From Erythrobacter sp. HL-111 (lineage in GTDB: Bacteria; Pseudomonadota; Alphaproteobacteria; Sphingomonadales; Sphingomonadaceae), in assembly GCF_900105095.1 (NCBI RefSeq), contig NZ_LT629743.1, positions 806,001 through 870,000 of the forward strand: a stretch of DNA of 64,000 nucleotides, given 5' to 3'. Shown piece by piece: positions 8,614 through 21,671 of the stretch. The notes beneath the pieces were generated by a model. The model was not told where the DNA came from, did not search any database, and saw nothing but the letters and a program-made list of their open reading frames with translations. Each line of letters begins with the position of its first letter. Within the stretch, counting starts at the first letter, position 1. Made by a program: the position numbers and the translations under genes.

Positions 8614-10263
8614 TCAGGCCCCCGGCATCAGCACGCGGACCTGCGGGCGCTTGCCGGACCAGCGCTGCGCCGCGCGGCGGGCGGCGAGGCGCGCGGCCTC
8701 GTGGATCGCGGCCAGATCGCGCGCGTCCCTGCCCTTTAGCCTGCCGACCGCAGCGAGGATGTCCTGCTGCGCCTCGGCGACGAAATCGTCCATGTCCTCG
8801 TCGAGCGGCAGGCCGATCGCCTCGATCAGCGGGGTTTCGCCGGGAACGAGGACGACGATCACCACGCCTTCCTGTGCGATCCGGCGCCGCATGACGACCG
8901 CCTCGCCATCAGAGGGCGCGATGATGTCCCCGTCCAGCACGAGCCGCCCGTGGCGCACCTGCGCGAGGCGTCCGGGTTCGCCGGGGGCAAGGCGGACGAT
9001 GTCGCCGTTCGACTGGAGCACGGCGCGCGGGATCCGGCATTGCTTCCCGAGCCGCACCTGTTCGGCCATGTGCTTCATCTCGCCGTGGACGGGGACGAGA
9101 ACCTCCGGGCGCAGCCACGAATAGAGCGCCTCGAGTTCGGGCCGGCCCGGATGGCCCGAGACATGGATCAGGCTCTGCCGGTCGGTGACCATTTCGACCC
9201 CGCGCGCGGCGAGCTGGTTCTGGACCTTTCCGATCGCGATCTCGTTGCCCGGTATCTGGCGCGAGGAGAACAGCACGACGTCTCCGCTCGCGAGTTCGAT
9301 CGGGTGGTTGCCTTCCGCGATCCGGGACAGAGCGGCGCGCGGTTCGCCCTGCCCGCCGGTGGCGAGGATCAGCACCTCACCGCGCGGCAGGCCCATCGCC
9401 GTGTCGAAATCGACCGTGTCCGGGAAGTCCTCGAGATAGCCGTTGTCCTGCGCGACCTCGATGATGCGGTCGAGCGAGCGGCCTGCGATGCATACCTGCC
9501 GCCCGGTCTCGCGCGCGACTTCGCCCAGGGTCTGGAGGCGGGCGACATTGCTGGCGAAGGTGGTGACGAGCACCCGCCTGCCCTTGTGCCGGGCGACTTC
9601 CTCCATCAGGGCCTTGTGCACCGCGCCTTCCGAGCCCGAGGGGTTCGGGTTGAAGACATTGGTGGAATCGCACACCAGCGCGAGCACGCCCTCGTCACCG
9701 ATCGCGCGCAGTTCCTCCTGGGTGGTGGGCTCGCCGATGATCGGGTCCTCGTCGAGCTTCCAGTCGCCGGTGTGGAACACGCGCCCGTGCGGCGTGTCGA
9801 TCAGCAGCGCGTTGCCCTCGGCGATGGAATGCGCGAGCGGGACATAGGTGACGGCGAAAGGCCCGAGCTCGATCCGCCCGTGGTCCTCCTCGATGATGTT
9901 GAGCTCGACCTCGCCCAGCAGGCCCGCTTCCTCCAGCTTGCGCGCGACGAGATCCGCGGTGAAGGGCGTCGCGTAGAGCGGCACGCCGAGATCGCCCGCG
10001 AAATAGGGGACGGCGCCGATATGGTCCTCGTGGGCATGGGTGAGCACGATGCCGAGGAGATCGCGGCGGCGGTCCTCGATGAATTCGAGATCGGCGAAGA
10101 CAAGGTCGACGCCCGGGTATTCGCCGCCCGAGAAGGTCATGCCGAGATCGACCATCAACCACTTGCCATTGCAGCCGTAGAGGTTGACGTTCATCCCGAT
10201 TTCGCCCGATCCGCCGAGCGCGAGGAAAAGCAGTTCGTCTTGCGGGGTGTAGTTCTTGTCCAC
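8614..10263 (-). CDS. rnj: Ribonuclease J
   Basis: Metallo-beta-lactamase / beta-CASP ribonuclease for 5'-to-3' exonucleolytic and endonucleolytic RNA processing. The 549-residue length is typical. The zinc-binding motif THAHEDHIG lies at about residues 74-82 and the RNase J motif SGHPGRPE in the beta-CASP and C-terminal half. The start is GTG at 10263, supported by GGAG six bases before it. It stands between coaX and DUF1467 and is probably co-transcribed with both. Confidence 0.96.
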   Translation of the reverse strand: MDKNYTPQDELLFLALGGSGEIGMNVNLYGCNGKWLMVDLGMTFSGGEYPGVDLVFADLEFIEDRRRDLLGIVLTHAHEDHIGAVPYFAGDLGVPLYATPFTADLVARKLEEAGLLGEVELNIIEEDHGRIELGPFAVTYVPLAHSIAEGNALLIDTPHGRVFHTGDWKLDEDPIIGEPTTQEELRAIGDEGVLALVCDSTNVFNPNPSGSEGAVHKALMEEVARHKGRRVLVTTFASNVARLQTLGEVARETGRQVCIAGRSLDRIIEVAQDNGYLEDFPDTVDFDTAMGLPRGEVLILATGGQGEPRAALSRIAEGNHPIELASGDVVLFSSRQIPGNEIAIGKVQNQLAARGVEMVTDRQSLIHVSGHPGRPELEALYSWLRPEVLVPVHGEMKHMAEQVRLGKQCRIPRAVLQSNGDIVRLAPGEPGRLAQVRHGRLVLDGDIIAPSDGEAVVMRRRIAQEGVVIVVLVPGETPLIEAIGLPLDEDMDDFVAEAQQDILAAVGRLKGRDARDLAAIHEAARLAARRAAQRWSGKRPQVRVLMPGA

Positions 10264-10278
10264 GTTCTCTCCGGTTCC

Positions 10279-11070
10279 TCAGCCCTGCGCCGCCTGCCGG
10301 GCGAGTATTCCGAGGCCCTCGATCGTCAGGTCGGCATCGACATGGTCGAAGATCGAGGTCGCCTCGTCGAACAGGATGGCGAGGCCCCCGGTGGCGACGA
10401 CCTTGGCCGGGCGGCCGATTTCGGCGCGCATCCGCTCGATGATCCCTTCCATCATCGCGACATAACCCCAGAAGACGCCGATCAGCATCTGGTCCTCGGT
10501 GTTGCGCCCGATCACGCTGGTGGTTTCGGGCGCGCGGATCGCGATGCGCGGCAGCTTCGCCGTCTTACCGACCAATGCGTCGAGCGACAGGTTGATCCCC
10601 GGCGCGATCGAGCCGCCCTTGTAGGTGCCGTTGAAGTCGATCGCCTCGAACTTGGTCGCGGTGCCGAAATCGACCACGATGAGATCGCCGCCATACTTGT
10701 GATGCGCGGCAAGGATGTTGAGCGCACGGTCCGCCCCCAGCGAGCTGGGCTGGTCGACATCGATCTCGAACCGCCAGCGCGCCGCGCCCTGCCCGGCGAC
10801 GAGCGGAGTAATCCCGAAATATTTCTGGGCGAGGACGGTGAGGTTGTGGTCCGCGCGCGGGACGACGGAAGCGAAGATGATCCGGGTGATGTCGGAGCGT
10901 CCGATGCCCTCGATCTTGAGCAGCTGGAGCAGCCAGACCGCGTATTCGTCGCCGGTGCGGCGCGGATCGGTCGCGATACGCCAGCGCGCACGGACCTTCT
11001 GCGTTTCGCCGTCGCCCTCGAACAGGGCGAAGACGACATTGGTGTTCCCGACATCGGCGGCGAGCAGCAT
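10279..11070 (-). CDS. coaX: Type III pantothenate kinase
   Basis: Phosphorylates pantothenate in the first step of coenzyme A synthesis. The 263-residue ASKHA-fold protein begins [11 protein letters not shown], containing the phosphate-binding DxGNTN loop, and has the second phosphate motif DFGTATKFE near residue 125. The ATG at 11070 is preferred over an upstream in-frame codon because DVGNTN should lie within ten residues of the start. It follows birA by 19 bases on the same strand. Confidence 0.95.
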   Translation of the reverse strand: MLLAADVGNTNVVFALFEGDGETQKVRARWRIATDPRRTGDEYAVWLLQLLKIEGIGRSDITRIIFASVVPRADHNLTVLAQKYFGITPLVAGQGAARWRFEIDVDQPSSLGADRALNILAAHHKYGGDLIVVDFGTATKFEAIDFNGTYKGGSIAPGINLSLDALVGKTAKLPRIAIRAPETTSVIGRNTEDQMLIGVFWGYVAMMEGIIERMRAEIGRPAKVVATGGLAILFDEATSIFDHVDADLTIEGLGILARQAAQG

Positions 11071-11089
11071 GGGTGTTCCGGCCTTTTCC

Positions 11090-11815
11090 TTAGTCCACGT
11101 CGCCCGCGCGAATGACACGTTCGGAGCCGTCCGCCAAGCGCAGACGCAGCGCCCCGTCGCCGGTCTCCAGCCCGGCGAAGCGGCCCTCGATCGGCTCGCC
11201 CTCGCCGTCGTGGACGCGCAGCGGTGCGCCGGGGGCGTGGATCGAGGCGGCGAGGAAGCGCTGGAGCGTCACGGAAAGCCCTTCGGCGCGCCATTCGGCG
11301 AGGCGCGCGGCGAAGGCCGCCGCGAGGCTGCGGGCGAAGGTTTCCACCTCCGGAACCGCCCCGTGATCGGCAAGCGCCGCGGTCCGGCGGTCCGGGAGGT
11401 CCGGCGCGCGGGCGAGGTTCACGCCGATCCCGACGATCACGCGATGCCGCACCATTTCGAGCAGGATGCCCGACAGCTTGCCCCCGTCGAGCAGCACGTC
11501 GTTGGGCCACTTGAGCGCGAGCCCTGCCCTCTCGCGCAAGGCCTCGGCGGCGGCATCGTGGACCGCCAGGGCGGCGACGAAGCTGAGCGAGGCGGGCGGC
11601 GGATCGCCCTCGAGGGGGAGGACGATGCTCGAGCCCATGAAATTGCCCGACCCGTCGAACCAGTGCCGCCCCTGCCGCCCGCGCCCGGCGCTCTGGCGGC
11701 GCGCGACGAGCCATTCGCCCTCACCCGGCGCACGGCCCGCGCGGACCGATGCGACGAGATCGGCGTTGGTCGATCCCGTCTCCTCGACGATGCGAAGGCT
11801 GGGCGCGCTGGTCAA
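11090..11815 (-). CDS. birA: Biotin--[acetyl-CoA-carboxylase] ligase, single-domain form
   Basis: Attaches biotin to carrier proteins such as AccB. The motif [10 protein letters not shown] (about residues 41-50) is the biotinyl-AMP site, and [15 protein letters not shown] (about 91-105) contains the conserved KWPND block. It has about 241 residues and lacks the N-terminal DNA-binding domain of E. coli BirA, so it is not expected to repress transcription. The most likely start is a TTG at 11815 that overlaps the nuoN stop (TTGA), implying coupled translation. The frame is open further upstream inside nuoN, so the start is not certain. Confidence 0.9.
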   Translation of the reverse strand: MTSAPSLRIVEETGSTNADLVASVRAGRAPGEGEWLVARRQSAGRGRQGRHWFDGSGNFMGSSIVLPLEGDPPPASLSFVAALAVHDAAAEALRERAGLALKWPNDVLLDGGKLSGILLEMVRHRVIVGIGVNLARAPDLPDRRTAALADHGAVPEVETFARSLAAAFAARLAEWRAEGLSVTLQRFLAASIHAPGAPLRVHDGEGEPIEGRFAGLETGDGALRLRLADGSERVIRAGDVD

Positions 11816-13289
11816 ACCGCGAAGAACAGCGAAGCCGCGGCCTTGTCGGCGAGATCGCTGAGCGACGGCGTCAACAGGTAGCCCAGCGGCGAAAGCAGCG
11901 CAGCGGTCAGGAACAGCAGCGCCCAGTGCCCGCCCCCGCTCTTGCCCGTGACGAGGCCGACCGGCTCGTCGAAGAACATCACCTTGACGAACTTGATGTA
12001 ATAGAACGCGCCGATGACGCTCGCGGCGATGGCGATCGCGCCGAACGCGACGAGACCCGCATCGACCGTCGCCTGGAACACCACGAACTTGCTGTAGAAG
12101 CCGAGCAGCGGGGGAATCCCGGCGAGGCTGAACATGAAGATCAGCAGGCACCAGGCGATCGCGGGCTGCGTGACAGAAAGACCGCGAATGTCACCGAACG
12201 TTTCGTAGAGCCCGCCCTCCTCGCTCCTGAGCATCAGCAGCGCGACGAAGCTGCCGAGGCTCATCGCGACATAGATGAAGAGGTAAACCAGCATGGCCGA
12301 TGCCCCCGCCTCGCTCGCGACCGCGAGGCCGAGCAGGATGAAGCCGACATTGTTGATCGAGGAATAGGCCAGCAGGCGCTTGAGGTTCTCCTGACCGATC
12401 GCGCCCAGCGCGCCGAAAATGATCGAGGCAAGCGCAGCGAACATGACGATCTGCTGCCAGGCGAGGACCTGGCCGCCGAACACGTCGAACACGACCCGCG
12501 CGGTGAGGCCGATCGCGGCGACCTTGGGCGCGGTCGAGAAGAACGCGGTCACCGGCGTCGGCGCGCCTTCGTAGACGTCGGGCGTCCACATATGGAACGG
12601 CACGGCCGAAATCTTGAAGGCCAGCCCGGCGAGCACGAAGGTCAGGCCGAACAGCGGGCCATAGGCAAGTTCGCCGATGAGGCCGGCGCGCACCGTGTCG
12701 AAACTGGTGCCGCCGGTGAACCCGTAAAGCAGGCTCATCCCGTAGAGCAGGATGCCCGAGGCGAGCGCGCCCAGGACGAAATACTTGAGCCCCGCCTCGC
12801 CCGAATGCGCGTTGCGCTTGAGGATCGCGGCAAGGACATAGGCCGACAGGCTGTTGAGTTCGAGCCCGAGATATAGCGACATGAAATCGTTCGCCGAGAC
12901 CATGATGCTCATGCCGAGCACGGCGAAGATCACCAGCACCGGATATTCCGCACGCATCCCCCGGTCGAGACCGGCCGCCTCGCTGTCGAAGAAGCGCGGC
13001 GCGACCATCAGGCACGCGATCGCGGCGAGATAGATCAGCGCCTTGGCGAACAGCGCGAAGCTGTCGATCTTGAGAAGGCCGCCGAAAGCCAGCGTTTCGG
13101 GCCCGTCGATGCCGGTGTGAAGCCCCGGCACGAGCAGAAAGCCCGCCCCGAACAGGCCGGTCGCGGCAAGTATGGTGATGCTGCGCGCGGACTTGTCGCC
13201 CGCCCAGGCCGCCGCGAGCAGCAGGACGAGGCCGGTGCCGGTCAGCACCAGTTCGGGCGCGATCAGCGCGAAGCTTGCGGGAAAGTCCA

Positions 13290-13290
<1 letters not shown>
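11812..13290 (-). CDS. nuoN: NADH-quinone oxidoreductase subunit N
   Basis: Antiporter-like proton-pumping membrane subunit of respiratory complex I, 492 residues, with about 14 hydrophobic helices. The discontinuous helix and the conserved Lys and Glu of this family are recognisable, for example NSLSAYVLAAILKRN and NLKRLLAYSSINNVGF. The ATG at 13290 shares its A with the nuoM stop (TGATG). A TTG one codon upstream is less likely. Its own stop overlaps birA. Confidence 0.97.
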
Positions 13291-14840
<1,550 letters not shown>

Positions 14841-14855
14841 GTAAGCCCCGGCCCC

Positions 14856-16934
14856 TTAGAGAAGAACGTAGGTCATGGCGGCGACGAGGCCGAGCAGCAT
14901 GACCAGCGCATAGGTGTAGAGATAGCCCGACTGGATCGAGCGCGCCGCGACCGAGCCGCGCTGGACCGCCCAGGCGATGCCGTTGGGGCCGAAGCGGTCG
15001 ATCCCGCCGATGTCGCCGATCTTCCAGAACTGGCGGCCGAGCCAGAAGGCGGGCTTCACGAAGATCGCGTCATAAAGCTCGTCGAAATACCACTTGCGAT
15101 AGACGAACCGGTGCAGCGCCGAAAACCGCGCGACGAAGGCGCCCGGGATGTCCGGCCTGAGGATGTAGGCGAGCACCGCCCCGCCGAGGCCGATCACCAT
15201 GGACGCGGTGGCGGTCAGCTTGACCCAGAGCGGCACCGCATGAAGCGCGTGGATGAGGTTCTCGTTGAAAAAGATCGAATTGCCCCAGAAACCGTTCGGA
15301 TCGACCATATCGGACGAGCCGTCGATGAAGGGATATTTGAAGACATAGCCTGCAAAGACCGCACCCAGCGTCAGCACGCCGAGCGGGACGAGCATCGAAA
15401 GCGGGCTTTCGTGCGGGTGGTAACCGGCAGTCCCGTCATGCTCGTCGGTCGAAGGCACGGCGTGCGGCCCCTTCTGCGCGGCGTTTTCGTGCGGTGCGGG
15501 GTGCGCGTGATCGGAATCGTGTTCGCCGTGATGGACCGCGTGTCGGATGTGTTCGCTCTCGGCCCAGCGCGGTTTGCCCCAGAAGGTGAGGAACATGAGT
15601 CGCCAGGAATAGAAGCTCGTCAGCAGCGCCGCGATCGCACCGGCCCAGAAGGCGAAGTGGGCAACACCCGTGCCGCGCGCCCAGGCCGCTTCGAGGATCG
15701 CGTCCTTGGAATAGAAACCCGCGAACCCGAACACGCCCAGAACGCCGACCCCGGTGATCGCGAGCGTGCCCGCCATCATCGCCCAGAAGGTGACCGGGAT
15801 CGCCTTACGCAGCCCGCCGTAATAGCGCATGTCCTGCTCGTGGTGCATGGCGTGGATCACCGACCCCGCGCCGAGGAACAGCAGCGCCTTGAAGAAGGCG
15901 TGGGTGAAGAGGTGGAACATGGCGACGCCGTATGCCCCGACCCCGGCGGCGAAGAACATGTAGCCCAATTGCGAGCAGGTCGAATAGGCGATCACCCGCT
16001 TGATGTCCCACTGCGTCGTCCCGATCGTCGCGGCGAAGAAGCAGGTCGCGGCGCCCACGACCGTCACGATGGCGAGCGCGGTCGGCGCGGTCTCGAACAT
16101 GGGCGACAGGCGGCAGACCATGAACACGCCCGCCGTCACCATGGTCGCGGCGTGGATCAGCGCGGAAACCGGCGTCGGCCCCTCCATCGCGTCGGGCAGC
16201 CAGGTGTGCAGGCCAAGCTGCGCGGACTTGCCCATCGCCCCGATGAACAACAGGATGCACAGGATATCCATCGTGTAGAAACGAAAGCCGAGAAATCCGA
16301 TGGTCGATCCGCTCATCGCCGGGGCGGCTGCAAGGATTTCGGGGATCGAGGTCGTGTTGAACACGAGGAACGTGCCGAAGATGCCGAGCATGAAGCCGAG
16401 ATCGCCCACGCGGTTGACCACGAAAGCCTTGATCGCCGCCGCGCCCGCGCTGGGCTTCCTGAAATAGAACCCGATCAGCAGGTAGCTCGCAAGGCCCACC
16501 CCTTCCCATCCGAAGAACATCTGGACGAGGTTGTCGGCGGTCACCAGCATCAGCATGGCGAAGGTGAACAGCGACAGATAGGCGAAGAAGCGCGGCTGGC
16601 TGTCGTCCTCCTCCATGTAGCCCCAGGAATAGAGGTGGACGAGCGCCGAGACCGAATTGATGACGACCAGCATCACCGCGGTCAGCGCATCGACCCGCAG
16701 CGCCCAGTCGAAGCTCATGTCGCCCGACTGCACCCATTTGAGCACCGGCACGACACGCTCCGTCTCGCTCCCGTCAAGAAAGCCGAGGAAGATCGGCCAC
16801 GACAGCGCGGCGGACACGAACAGCGCGCCCGTCGTCACGGTCTTGGCCGCGACGTTGCCGATTGCGCGGTTGCCGAACCCCGCGACGATCGCGGCCAGCA
16901 GCGGCAGGAAGACGATGATGAGGATCGATTGCAC
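14856..16934 (-). CDS. nuoL: NADH-quinone oxidoreductase subunit L
   Basis: Distal proton-pumping subunit of complex I. The 692-residue length fits a 16-helix NuoL with the long lateral C-terminal helix. Conserved [20 protein letters not shown] and [13 protein letters not shown] blocks are present. A His-rich hydrophilic loop (about residues 460-515, with repeated HH, HD and HE) interrupts the C-terminal third and faces the solvent. It follows nuoK by six bases. Confidence 0.97.
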   Translation of the reverse strand: MQSILIIVFLPLLAAIVAGFGNRAIGNVAAKTVTTGALFVSAALSWPIFLGFLDGSETERVVPVLKWVQSGDMSFDWALRVDALTAVMLVVINSVSALVHLYSWGYMEEDDSQPRFFAYLSLFTFAMLMLVTADNLVQMFFGWEGVGLASYLLIGFYFRKPSAGAAAIKAFVVNRVGDLGFMLGIFGTFLVFNTTSIPEILAAAPAMSGSTIGFLGFRFYTMDILCILLFIGAMGKSAQLGLHTWLPDAMEGPTPVSALIHAATMVTAGVFMVCRLSPMFETAPTALAIVTVVGAATCFFAATIGTTQWDIKRVIAYSTCSQLGYMFFAAGVGAYGVAMFHLFTHAFFKALLFLGAGSVIHAMHHEQDMRYYGGLRKAIPVTFWAMMAGTLAITGVGVLGVFGFAGFYSKDAILEAAWARGTGVAHFAFWAGAIAALLTSFYSWRLMFLTFWGKPRWAESEHIRHAVHHGEHDSDHAHPAPHENAAQKGPHAVPSTDEHDGTAGYHPHESPLSMLVPLGVLTLGAVFAGYVFKYPFIDGSSDMVDPNGFWGNSIFFNENLIHALHAVPLWVKLTATASMVIGLGGAVLAYILRPDIPGAFVARFSALHRFVYRKWYFDELYDAIFVKPAFWLGRQFWKIGDIGGIDRFGPNGIAWAVQRGSVAARSIQSGYLYTYALVMLLGLVAAMTYVLL

Positions 16935-16940
16935 CGGCGA

Positions 16941-17246
16941 TTATCCCTTCATCCGGTTCACGTCGTCGACCGCGATCGTGCCGTGGCCGCGGAAGTAGAT
17001 GAAGAGGATCGCAAGCCCGATCGCCGCCTCGGCCGCCGCGACGGTCAGCACCAGCATGGCGAAGACCTGCCCGACGAGATCGCCCATGAAGGCGCTGAAT
17101 GCGACGAGGTTGATGTTCACCGCGAGCAGGATCAGCTCGATCGCCATCAGGATCACGATCACGTTCTTGCGATTGAGGAATATCCCCAGCACGCCCAGCA
17201 CGAACAGGATCGCGCCCACGGTGAGATAATGCTCGATGCCGATCAC
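16941..17246 (-). CDS. nuoK: NADH-quinone oxidoreductase subunit K
   Basis: Small three-helix membrane subunit of complex I. The start is GTG overlapping the nuoJ stop (GTGA), which gives exactly 101 residues, the normal NuoK length. The proton-path glutamates are visible in [10 protein letters not shown] (about residues 34-43) and [10 protein letters not shown] (about 69-78). Translation is probably coupled to nuoJ. Confidence 0.96.
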   Translation of the reverse strand: MIGIEHYLTVGAILFVLGVLGIFLNRKNVIVILMAIELILLAVNINLVAFSAFMGDLVGQVFAMLVLTVAAAEAAIGLAILFIYFRGHGTIAVDDVNRMKG

Positions 17247-17866
17247 AGCTCGACCCCTTTCCCGTATTCCGGGTTCTTCATGACGGTTGCATCTTCCGGT
17301 CGGCGCGCGATCTGCCTGCCGACGTTCTGGCGGCCGCGCGCGCCGGGCTTCGGCGGCTGGAAAGTGAGGACGATCGCCCCGATCATCGCGACGAGGAGGA
17401 TGATCCCGGCGATCTCGAACAGCAGGATGTAATCGGTGTAGAGCAGCGCCCCCAGGGCCTCGATATTGCTCAGTCCGAGCGGCGCCGCCCGCGATCCGTC
17501 GGCCGTCCCGATCGCGATGCCGCCCGCGCCATAGGCCCCGACCACCAGCAGCAGTTCGGCAAGCAGGATCACCGCCACCGCCACGCCCAGCGGCAGATTG
17601 CGGATGAAGCCTGCGCGCATGGAGGCGAAATCGATGTCGAGCATCATGACGACGAACAGGAACAGCACCGCGACCGCGCCGACATAGACGATCACCAGCA
17701 GCATCGCGATGAATTCCGCGCCCACCAGCACCATCAGCCCCGCCGCGTTGAAAAAGGCGAGGATCAGCCACAGCACCGAATGGACCGGGTTGCGCGACAG
17801 GACCACGAACACCGCGCTCGCGATCACCACGGCGGCGAAGAGATAGAAGGCTAGGACCTGTATCAT
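17243..17866 (-). CDS. nuoJ: NADH-quinone oxidoreductase subunit J
   Basis: Membrane subunit of complex I with five hydrophobic helices, 207 residues. The conserved [21 protein letters not shown] region of helix 3, with its pi-bulge, is seen at about residues 51-71. I start at ATG 17866 ([10 protein letters not shown]). The frame is open 14 codons further upstream, but those codons fall in the intergenic palindrome region and do not look like NuoJ. Confidence 0.95.
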   Translation of the reverse strand: MIQVLAFYLFAAVVIASAVFVVLSRNPVHSVLWLILAFFNAAGLMVLVGAEFIAMLLVIVYVGAVAVLFLFVVMMLDIDFASMRAGFIRNLPLGVAVAVILLAELLLVVGAYGAGGIAIGTADGSRAAPLGLSNIEALGALLYTDYILLFEIAGIILLVAMIGAIVLTFQPPKPGARGRQNVGRQIARRPEDATVMKNPEYGKGVEL

Positions 17867-17940
17867 GATGCTTGTGGCCGCCCCTCCCCCGCGCCCGGCG
17901 CGGAGCATGGCAAGGCGGCGATCTGATCCCTTGTTAGTAT

Positions 17941-17964
17941 CCCCTTCCCGGCAAGGGACAGGGG
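17941..17964. repeat. Palindromic hairpin between nuoI and nuoJ
   Basis: Inverted repeat with arms CCCCTTCCC and GGGACAGGGG around a GGCAA loop, with one bulged base. It lies in the 147-base gap between the nuoI stop and nuoJ start, one of only two sizeable gaps in the operon. The sequence type resembles short dispersed palindromes of alphaproteobacterial genomes. It has no T-run on the transcribed strand, so it looks like an RNA-stability or attenuation element more than an intrinsic terminator. Confidence 0.5.
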
Positions 17965-18013
17965 CGAGCGGAGACTCGCAAGAAGCCTCCTCGTCGTGAA
18001 TTTCGCGATGCCC

Positions 18014-18502
18014 CTAGCGGTAGGGTGCGTCCGCTTCAAGATTGGCCGCGATGGCCCTTTCCCATTTGTCACCGTTCGCAAGCAGCTTGGCCTTGTCGTA
18101 GAGCAGCTCCTCGCGGGTTTCGGTGGAATATTCGAAGTTCGGACCCTCGACGATGGCATCGACCGGGCAGGCCTCCTGGCAGAAACCGCAATAGATGCAC
18201 TTGGTCATGTCGATGTCGTACCGTGTGGTGCGGCGGCTGCCGTCCTCGCGCGGCTCGCTCTCGATCGTGATCGCCTGCGCGGGGCACACCGCCTCGCACA
18301 GCTTGCAGGCGATGCAGCGCTCTTCGCCGTTCGGGTAGCGGCGCAGCGCGTGTTCGCCGCGAAAACGCGGGGAAAGCGGCGACTTCTCGAAGGGATAGTT
18401 GATCGTCACCTTGGGCTTGAAGAAATACTTCAAGGTCAGCGTGTGAGCCTTGAGGAATTCCCAGAGGGTGAAGGACTTGAGGAGTTGGGTTGCGGTGGTC
18501 AT
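18014..18502 (-). CDS. nuoI: NADH-quinone oxidoreductase subunit I
   Basis: Peripheral-arm ferredoxin-like subunit carrying clusters N6a and N6b of complex I. The 162 residues include two full 4Fe-4S motifs, [14 protein letters not shown] and [14 protein letters not shown], in the middle third. The ATG overlaps the nuoH stop (ATGA). The downstream side is a gap with a palindrome before nuoJ. Confidence 0.97.
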   Translation of the reverse strand: MTTATQLLKSFTLWEFLKAHTLTLKYFFKPKVTINYPFEKSPLSPRFRGEHALRRYPNGEERCIACKLCEAVCPAQAITIESEPREDGSRRTTRYDIDMTKCIYCGFCQEACPVDAIVEGPNFEYSTETREELLYDKAKLLANGDKWERAIAANLEADAPYR

Positions 18503-19641
18503 GACTGGCCTCTCACGGCGACGGGCCGTGCAGGGTGGTTGATTGCGAGTTCAGCGGGGGCGGCGGCGGGGGCCTCCTCGCTCAGGATCGACTTCCGCTC
18601 GAAATGCCCCGTCGCCATCAGGTAGCCGCTGATCAGAGCGACGAAGAGCAGGCTCATCGGGAGGAAGATCTTCCACCCGAGCCGCATCAGCTGGTCGTAG
18701 CGGTAGCGCGGCACGGTCGCCCAGATCCAGCTGAACATGAAGAAGAAGGCGAAGGTCTTGAGCAGGAACCAGAAGATGCCCGGGATCGCGTAGAGCGGCG
18801 CCCAGTCGATCGGCGGCAGCCACCCGCCCCAGAACAGCAGGGTGTTGAGCGAGCACATCAGCAGGATGTTGGCATATTCGCCGAGCCAGAACAGGGCAAA
18901 GGCCATGCTCGAATATTCGGTCTGGTAGCCCGCGACGAGCTCGCTTTCCGCCTCGGTCAGGTCGAAGGGCGCGCGCGCCGTCTCGGCCAGCGCCGAGATG
19001 AAGAACACCACCCACATCGGGAACAGCAGCGGGTGCACCACGAAACCGTTGATGATGCCGAGCCCGAAGCCCTGCTGCGCCATCACGATCCCGGTCATGT
19101 TGAAGGTGCCCGCGAACAGCACCACGCACACGAGGATGAACCCGATCGAGACCTCGTAGGAAATCATCTGCGCCGCCGCGCGCATGGCGGAGAAGAACGG
19201 GTACTTGGAGTTCGACGCCCACCCGCTCATCACCACGCCGTAGACGCCCAGTGACGAGATCGCGAGGATGTAGAGCAGGCCCACGTTGATGTCCGCGACC
19301 ACCCAGCCCGCATCGAACGGCACCACCGCCCAGGCGGCGAGCGCGACGGTGAAGGTGACGATCGGCGCGAGCAGGAAGATGCCCTTGTTCGCCGCGCTCG
19401 GAATGATGGTTTCCTGCAGGAACACTTTCAGCCCGTCGGCGAAGCTCTGCATCAGGCCGAACGGCCCGACCACGTTCGGACCTTTCCGCAGCATGATCGC
19501 ACCCAGCACCTTGCGATCGACGAAGATCACCATGGCCACCGAGAACATCACGAGCAGCGAAATGATGAGGATCGCGGCGAAGGTGCCGATGGTCCAGGCC
19601 CATTCGTAGGACAGGCCGAGCGATTGGAAGAAATCGGTCAC
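18499..19641 (-). CDS. nuoH: NADH-quinone oxidoreductase subunit H
   Basis: Membrane subunit at the quinone-binding junction of complex I, 380 residues with about eight helices. The conserved block [19 protein letters not shown], which lines the quinone channel, is present. The start is a GTG overlapping the nuoG stop (GTGA), giving MTDFFQSLG. Much longer in-frame extensions into nuoG are shadow sequence. The C-terminus has an extra hydrophilic tail of about 25 residues. Confidence 0.96.
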   Translation of the reverse strand: MTDFFQSLGLSYEWAWTIGTFAAILIISLLVMFSVAMVIFVDRKVLGAIMLRKGPNVVGPFGLMQSFADGLKVFLQETIIPSAANKGIFLLAPIVTFTVALAAWAVVPFDAGWVVADINVGLLYILAISSLGVYGVVMSGWASNSKYPFFSAMRAAAQMISYEVSIGFILVCVVLFAGTFNMTGIVMAQQGFGLGIINGFVVHPLLFPMWVVFFISALAETARAPFDLTEAESELVAGYQTEYSSMAFALFWLGEYANILLMCSLNTLLFWGGWLPPIDWAPLYAIPGIFWFLLKTFAFFFMFSWIWATVPRYRYDQLMRLGWKIFLPMSLLFVALISGYLMATGHFERKSILSEEAPAAAPAELAINHPARPVAVRGQS

Positions 19642-21671
19642 TCCGCCGCCTCCTTGACCTCGTCGGCGTGCAGCAGTTCGGCCGAGCAGCGCTGCATCAC
19701 CGCGCTCGCGCGGGCGATCGGGTTGGTGAGGTAGAAATCCCTGATCGGATAGGCCTCGATCACGCCTTCCGCCTTCGCGTTCGTGTCGGGCTTGGGAAGC
19801 TCGCCGTAATCGGCCAGCCCCTCTTCGCCGAGCGCGGGCACTTCGCGCATCATTGCCATCTGCAATTCTTCGAAACTGTCGAAACCGACAGAGACGCCCA
19901 GCGCATCGGCGAGCGCGCGCAGGATCGTCCAGTCCTCGCGCGCATCGCCGGGCGCGAAGACGGCCTTTTCGGCGAACTGCACGCGGCCTTCGGTGTTGAC
20001 ATAGGTCCCGTCCTTTTCGGCATAGCTTGCCGCCGGCAGGATGATGTCCGCCGCATGGGCGCCGCGGTCGCCGTGGTGGCCGATGTAGACCTTCAGGGAG
20101 TCGGCGAAAGGTTCGTAATCCATCTCGTCCGCACCGAGGCTGAGCAGCACCTTCGGCTGCGCTGCCGCAAGATCGGCCATGCCGCCTTCGCGCGCGAAGC
20201 CGAGCATCAGCGAACCCATCCGCGCCGCCGCCATGTGCAGCACGTTGAACCCGTTCCAGGGGCTGCCATCCTCGAGCACGCGCACCAGCTTGAACTTGTC
20301 GACCAGCTTGAGCGCGGGGGCGAGCGCGCCCTTCGCCAGAGCCGCCCCGCCGAGGATTACCGCCGGACGCTTCGCCGCCTTCATCGCATCGCCCAGCGCC
20401 TTGGGCAGGCGGTTCAGCACCTTGAGATCCGCGCCCAGCCATTCGGCCGCGAAGGTCGTGTCCCATTCCGGCCCGACGAGGAACACCTTCGCCCCCGCCT
20501 TCACCGCCTTGCGCAGGCGCGGGTGGACCAGCGCGGCCTCCCAGCGGATGTGACTGCCGACGATCAGGATGCAGTCGGCGGTCTCGATCCCCGCAAAGGT
20601 CGTGTTGAAATTGACCGCAGCAAGGTTCGACACGTCGTAGGTCATGCCGGTCTGCCGTCCTTCGACGAGGTCGGACCCGCACGCCCTCAGCAGCGACCTG
20701 GCCGCGAACATGGTCTCGCAATCGACCAGGTCGCCCGCGACAGCCGCGATGCTCGCCTTGTCGCTACCGAGATGGCCCGCGATCGCCTCGAACGCGTCGG
20801 ACCAGCTGGCAGGCTGGAGCTTGCCGCCCTTGCGCATCCACACCCGGTCGAGCCGTCGCTTGACGAGACCATCGACCATGTAGCGGCCCTTGTCGGACAG
20901 CCATTCCTCGTTGACGTCGTCGTTGATCCGCGGAAGCGCGCGCATCACCTCGCGGCCCTTGGAGTGCAGCGAGATGTTCGCGCCGACCGCGTCCGACACG
21001 TCGATGGAGAGCGTGCGCTTCAATTCCCACGGCCGCGCTTCGAAGGCATAGGGGCGCGAAGTCAGCGCGCCGACCGGGCACAGGTCGATCACGTTCGCCG
21101 ACAATTCGTGCGCCGCGGCCTTTTCGAGATAGGTCGTGATCTGCATGTCTTCGCCGCGATAGAGCGCGCCGATCTCGTCCACGCCCGCGATCTCTTCGGA
21201 GAAGCGCACGCAGCGGGTGCAGTGGATGCAGCGGGTCATGATCGTCTTGATCAGCGGCCCCATGTATTTCTCGGTCACGGCGCGCTTGTTCTCGCGCGTG
21301 TAGCGCGAGCCGCCGCGACCATAGGCCATCGCCTGGTCCTGCAGGTCGCATTCGCCGCCCTGGTCGCAGATCGGGCAATCGAGCGGGTGGTTGATGAGCA
21401 GGAACTCCATCACCCCTTCGCGCGCCTTCTTGACCATCATGGTGTCGGTGCGGATTTCCTGGTTCTCCGCCGCGGGCAGCGCGCAGGAGGCCTGCGGCTT
21501 GGGCGGCCCGGGCTTCACCTCGACGAGGCACATGCGGCAATTGCCGGCGATGCTGAGCCGTTCATGATAGCAGAAGCGCGGGATTTCCTTGCCCGCAAGC
21601 TCGCACGCCTGGAGGACCGTCGCGCCCGCCGGAACTTCGATTTCTACGCCGTCTACGGTGACCTTGGGCAT
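19638..21671 (-). CDS. nuoG: NADH-quinone oxidoreductase subunit G
   Basis: Iron-sulfur subunit of the NADH module. The N-terminal part has the 2Fe-2S ligands ([15 protein letters not shown]), then the [18 protein letters not shown] motif and a 4Fe-4S motif [11 protein letters not shown]. The remaining ~400 residues are a molybdopterin-oxidoreductase-like domain that no longer binds cofactor. The 677-residue length is the compact alphaproteobacterial and mitochondrial form. Its ATG shares one base with the nuoF stop (TAATG), and its end overlaps nuoH. Confidence 0.97.
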   Translation of the reverse strand: MPKVTVDGVEIEVPAGATVLQACELAGKEIPRFCYHERLSIAGNCRMCLVEVKPGPPKPQASCALPAAENQEIRTDTMMVKKAREGVMEFLLINHPLDCPICDQGGECDLQDQAMAYGRGGSRYTRENKRAVTEKYMGPLIKTIMTRCIHCTRCVRFSEEIAGVDEIGALYRGEDMQITTYLEKAAAHELSANVIDLCPVGALTSRPYAFEARPWELKRTLSIDVSDAVGANISLHSKGREVMRALPRINDDVNEEWLSDKGRYMVDGLVKRRLDRVWMRKGGKLQPASWSDAFEAIAGHLGSDKASIAAVAGDLVDCETMFAARSLLRACGSDLVEGRQTGMTYDVSNLAAVNFNTTFAGIETADCILIVGSHIRWEAALVHPRLRKAVKAGAKVFLVGPEWDTTFAAEWLGADLKVLNRLPKALGDAMKAAKRPAVILGGAALAKGALAPALKLVDKFKLVRVLEDGSPWNGFNVLHMAAARMGSLMLGFAREGGMADLAAAQPKVLLSLGADEMDYEPFADSLKVYIGHHGDRGAHAADIILPAASYAEKDGTYVNTEGRVQFAEKAVFAPGDAREDWTILRALADALGVSVGFDSFEELQMAMMREVPALGEEGLADYGELPKPDTNAKAEGVIEAYPIRDFYLTNPIARASAVMQRCSAELLHADEVKEAAE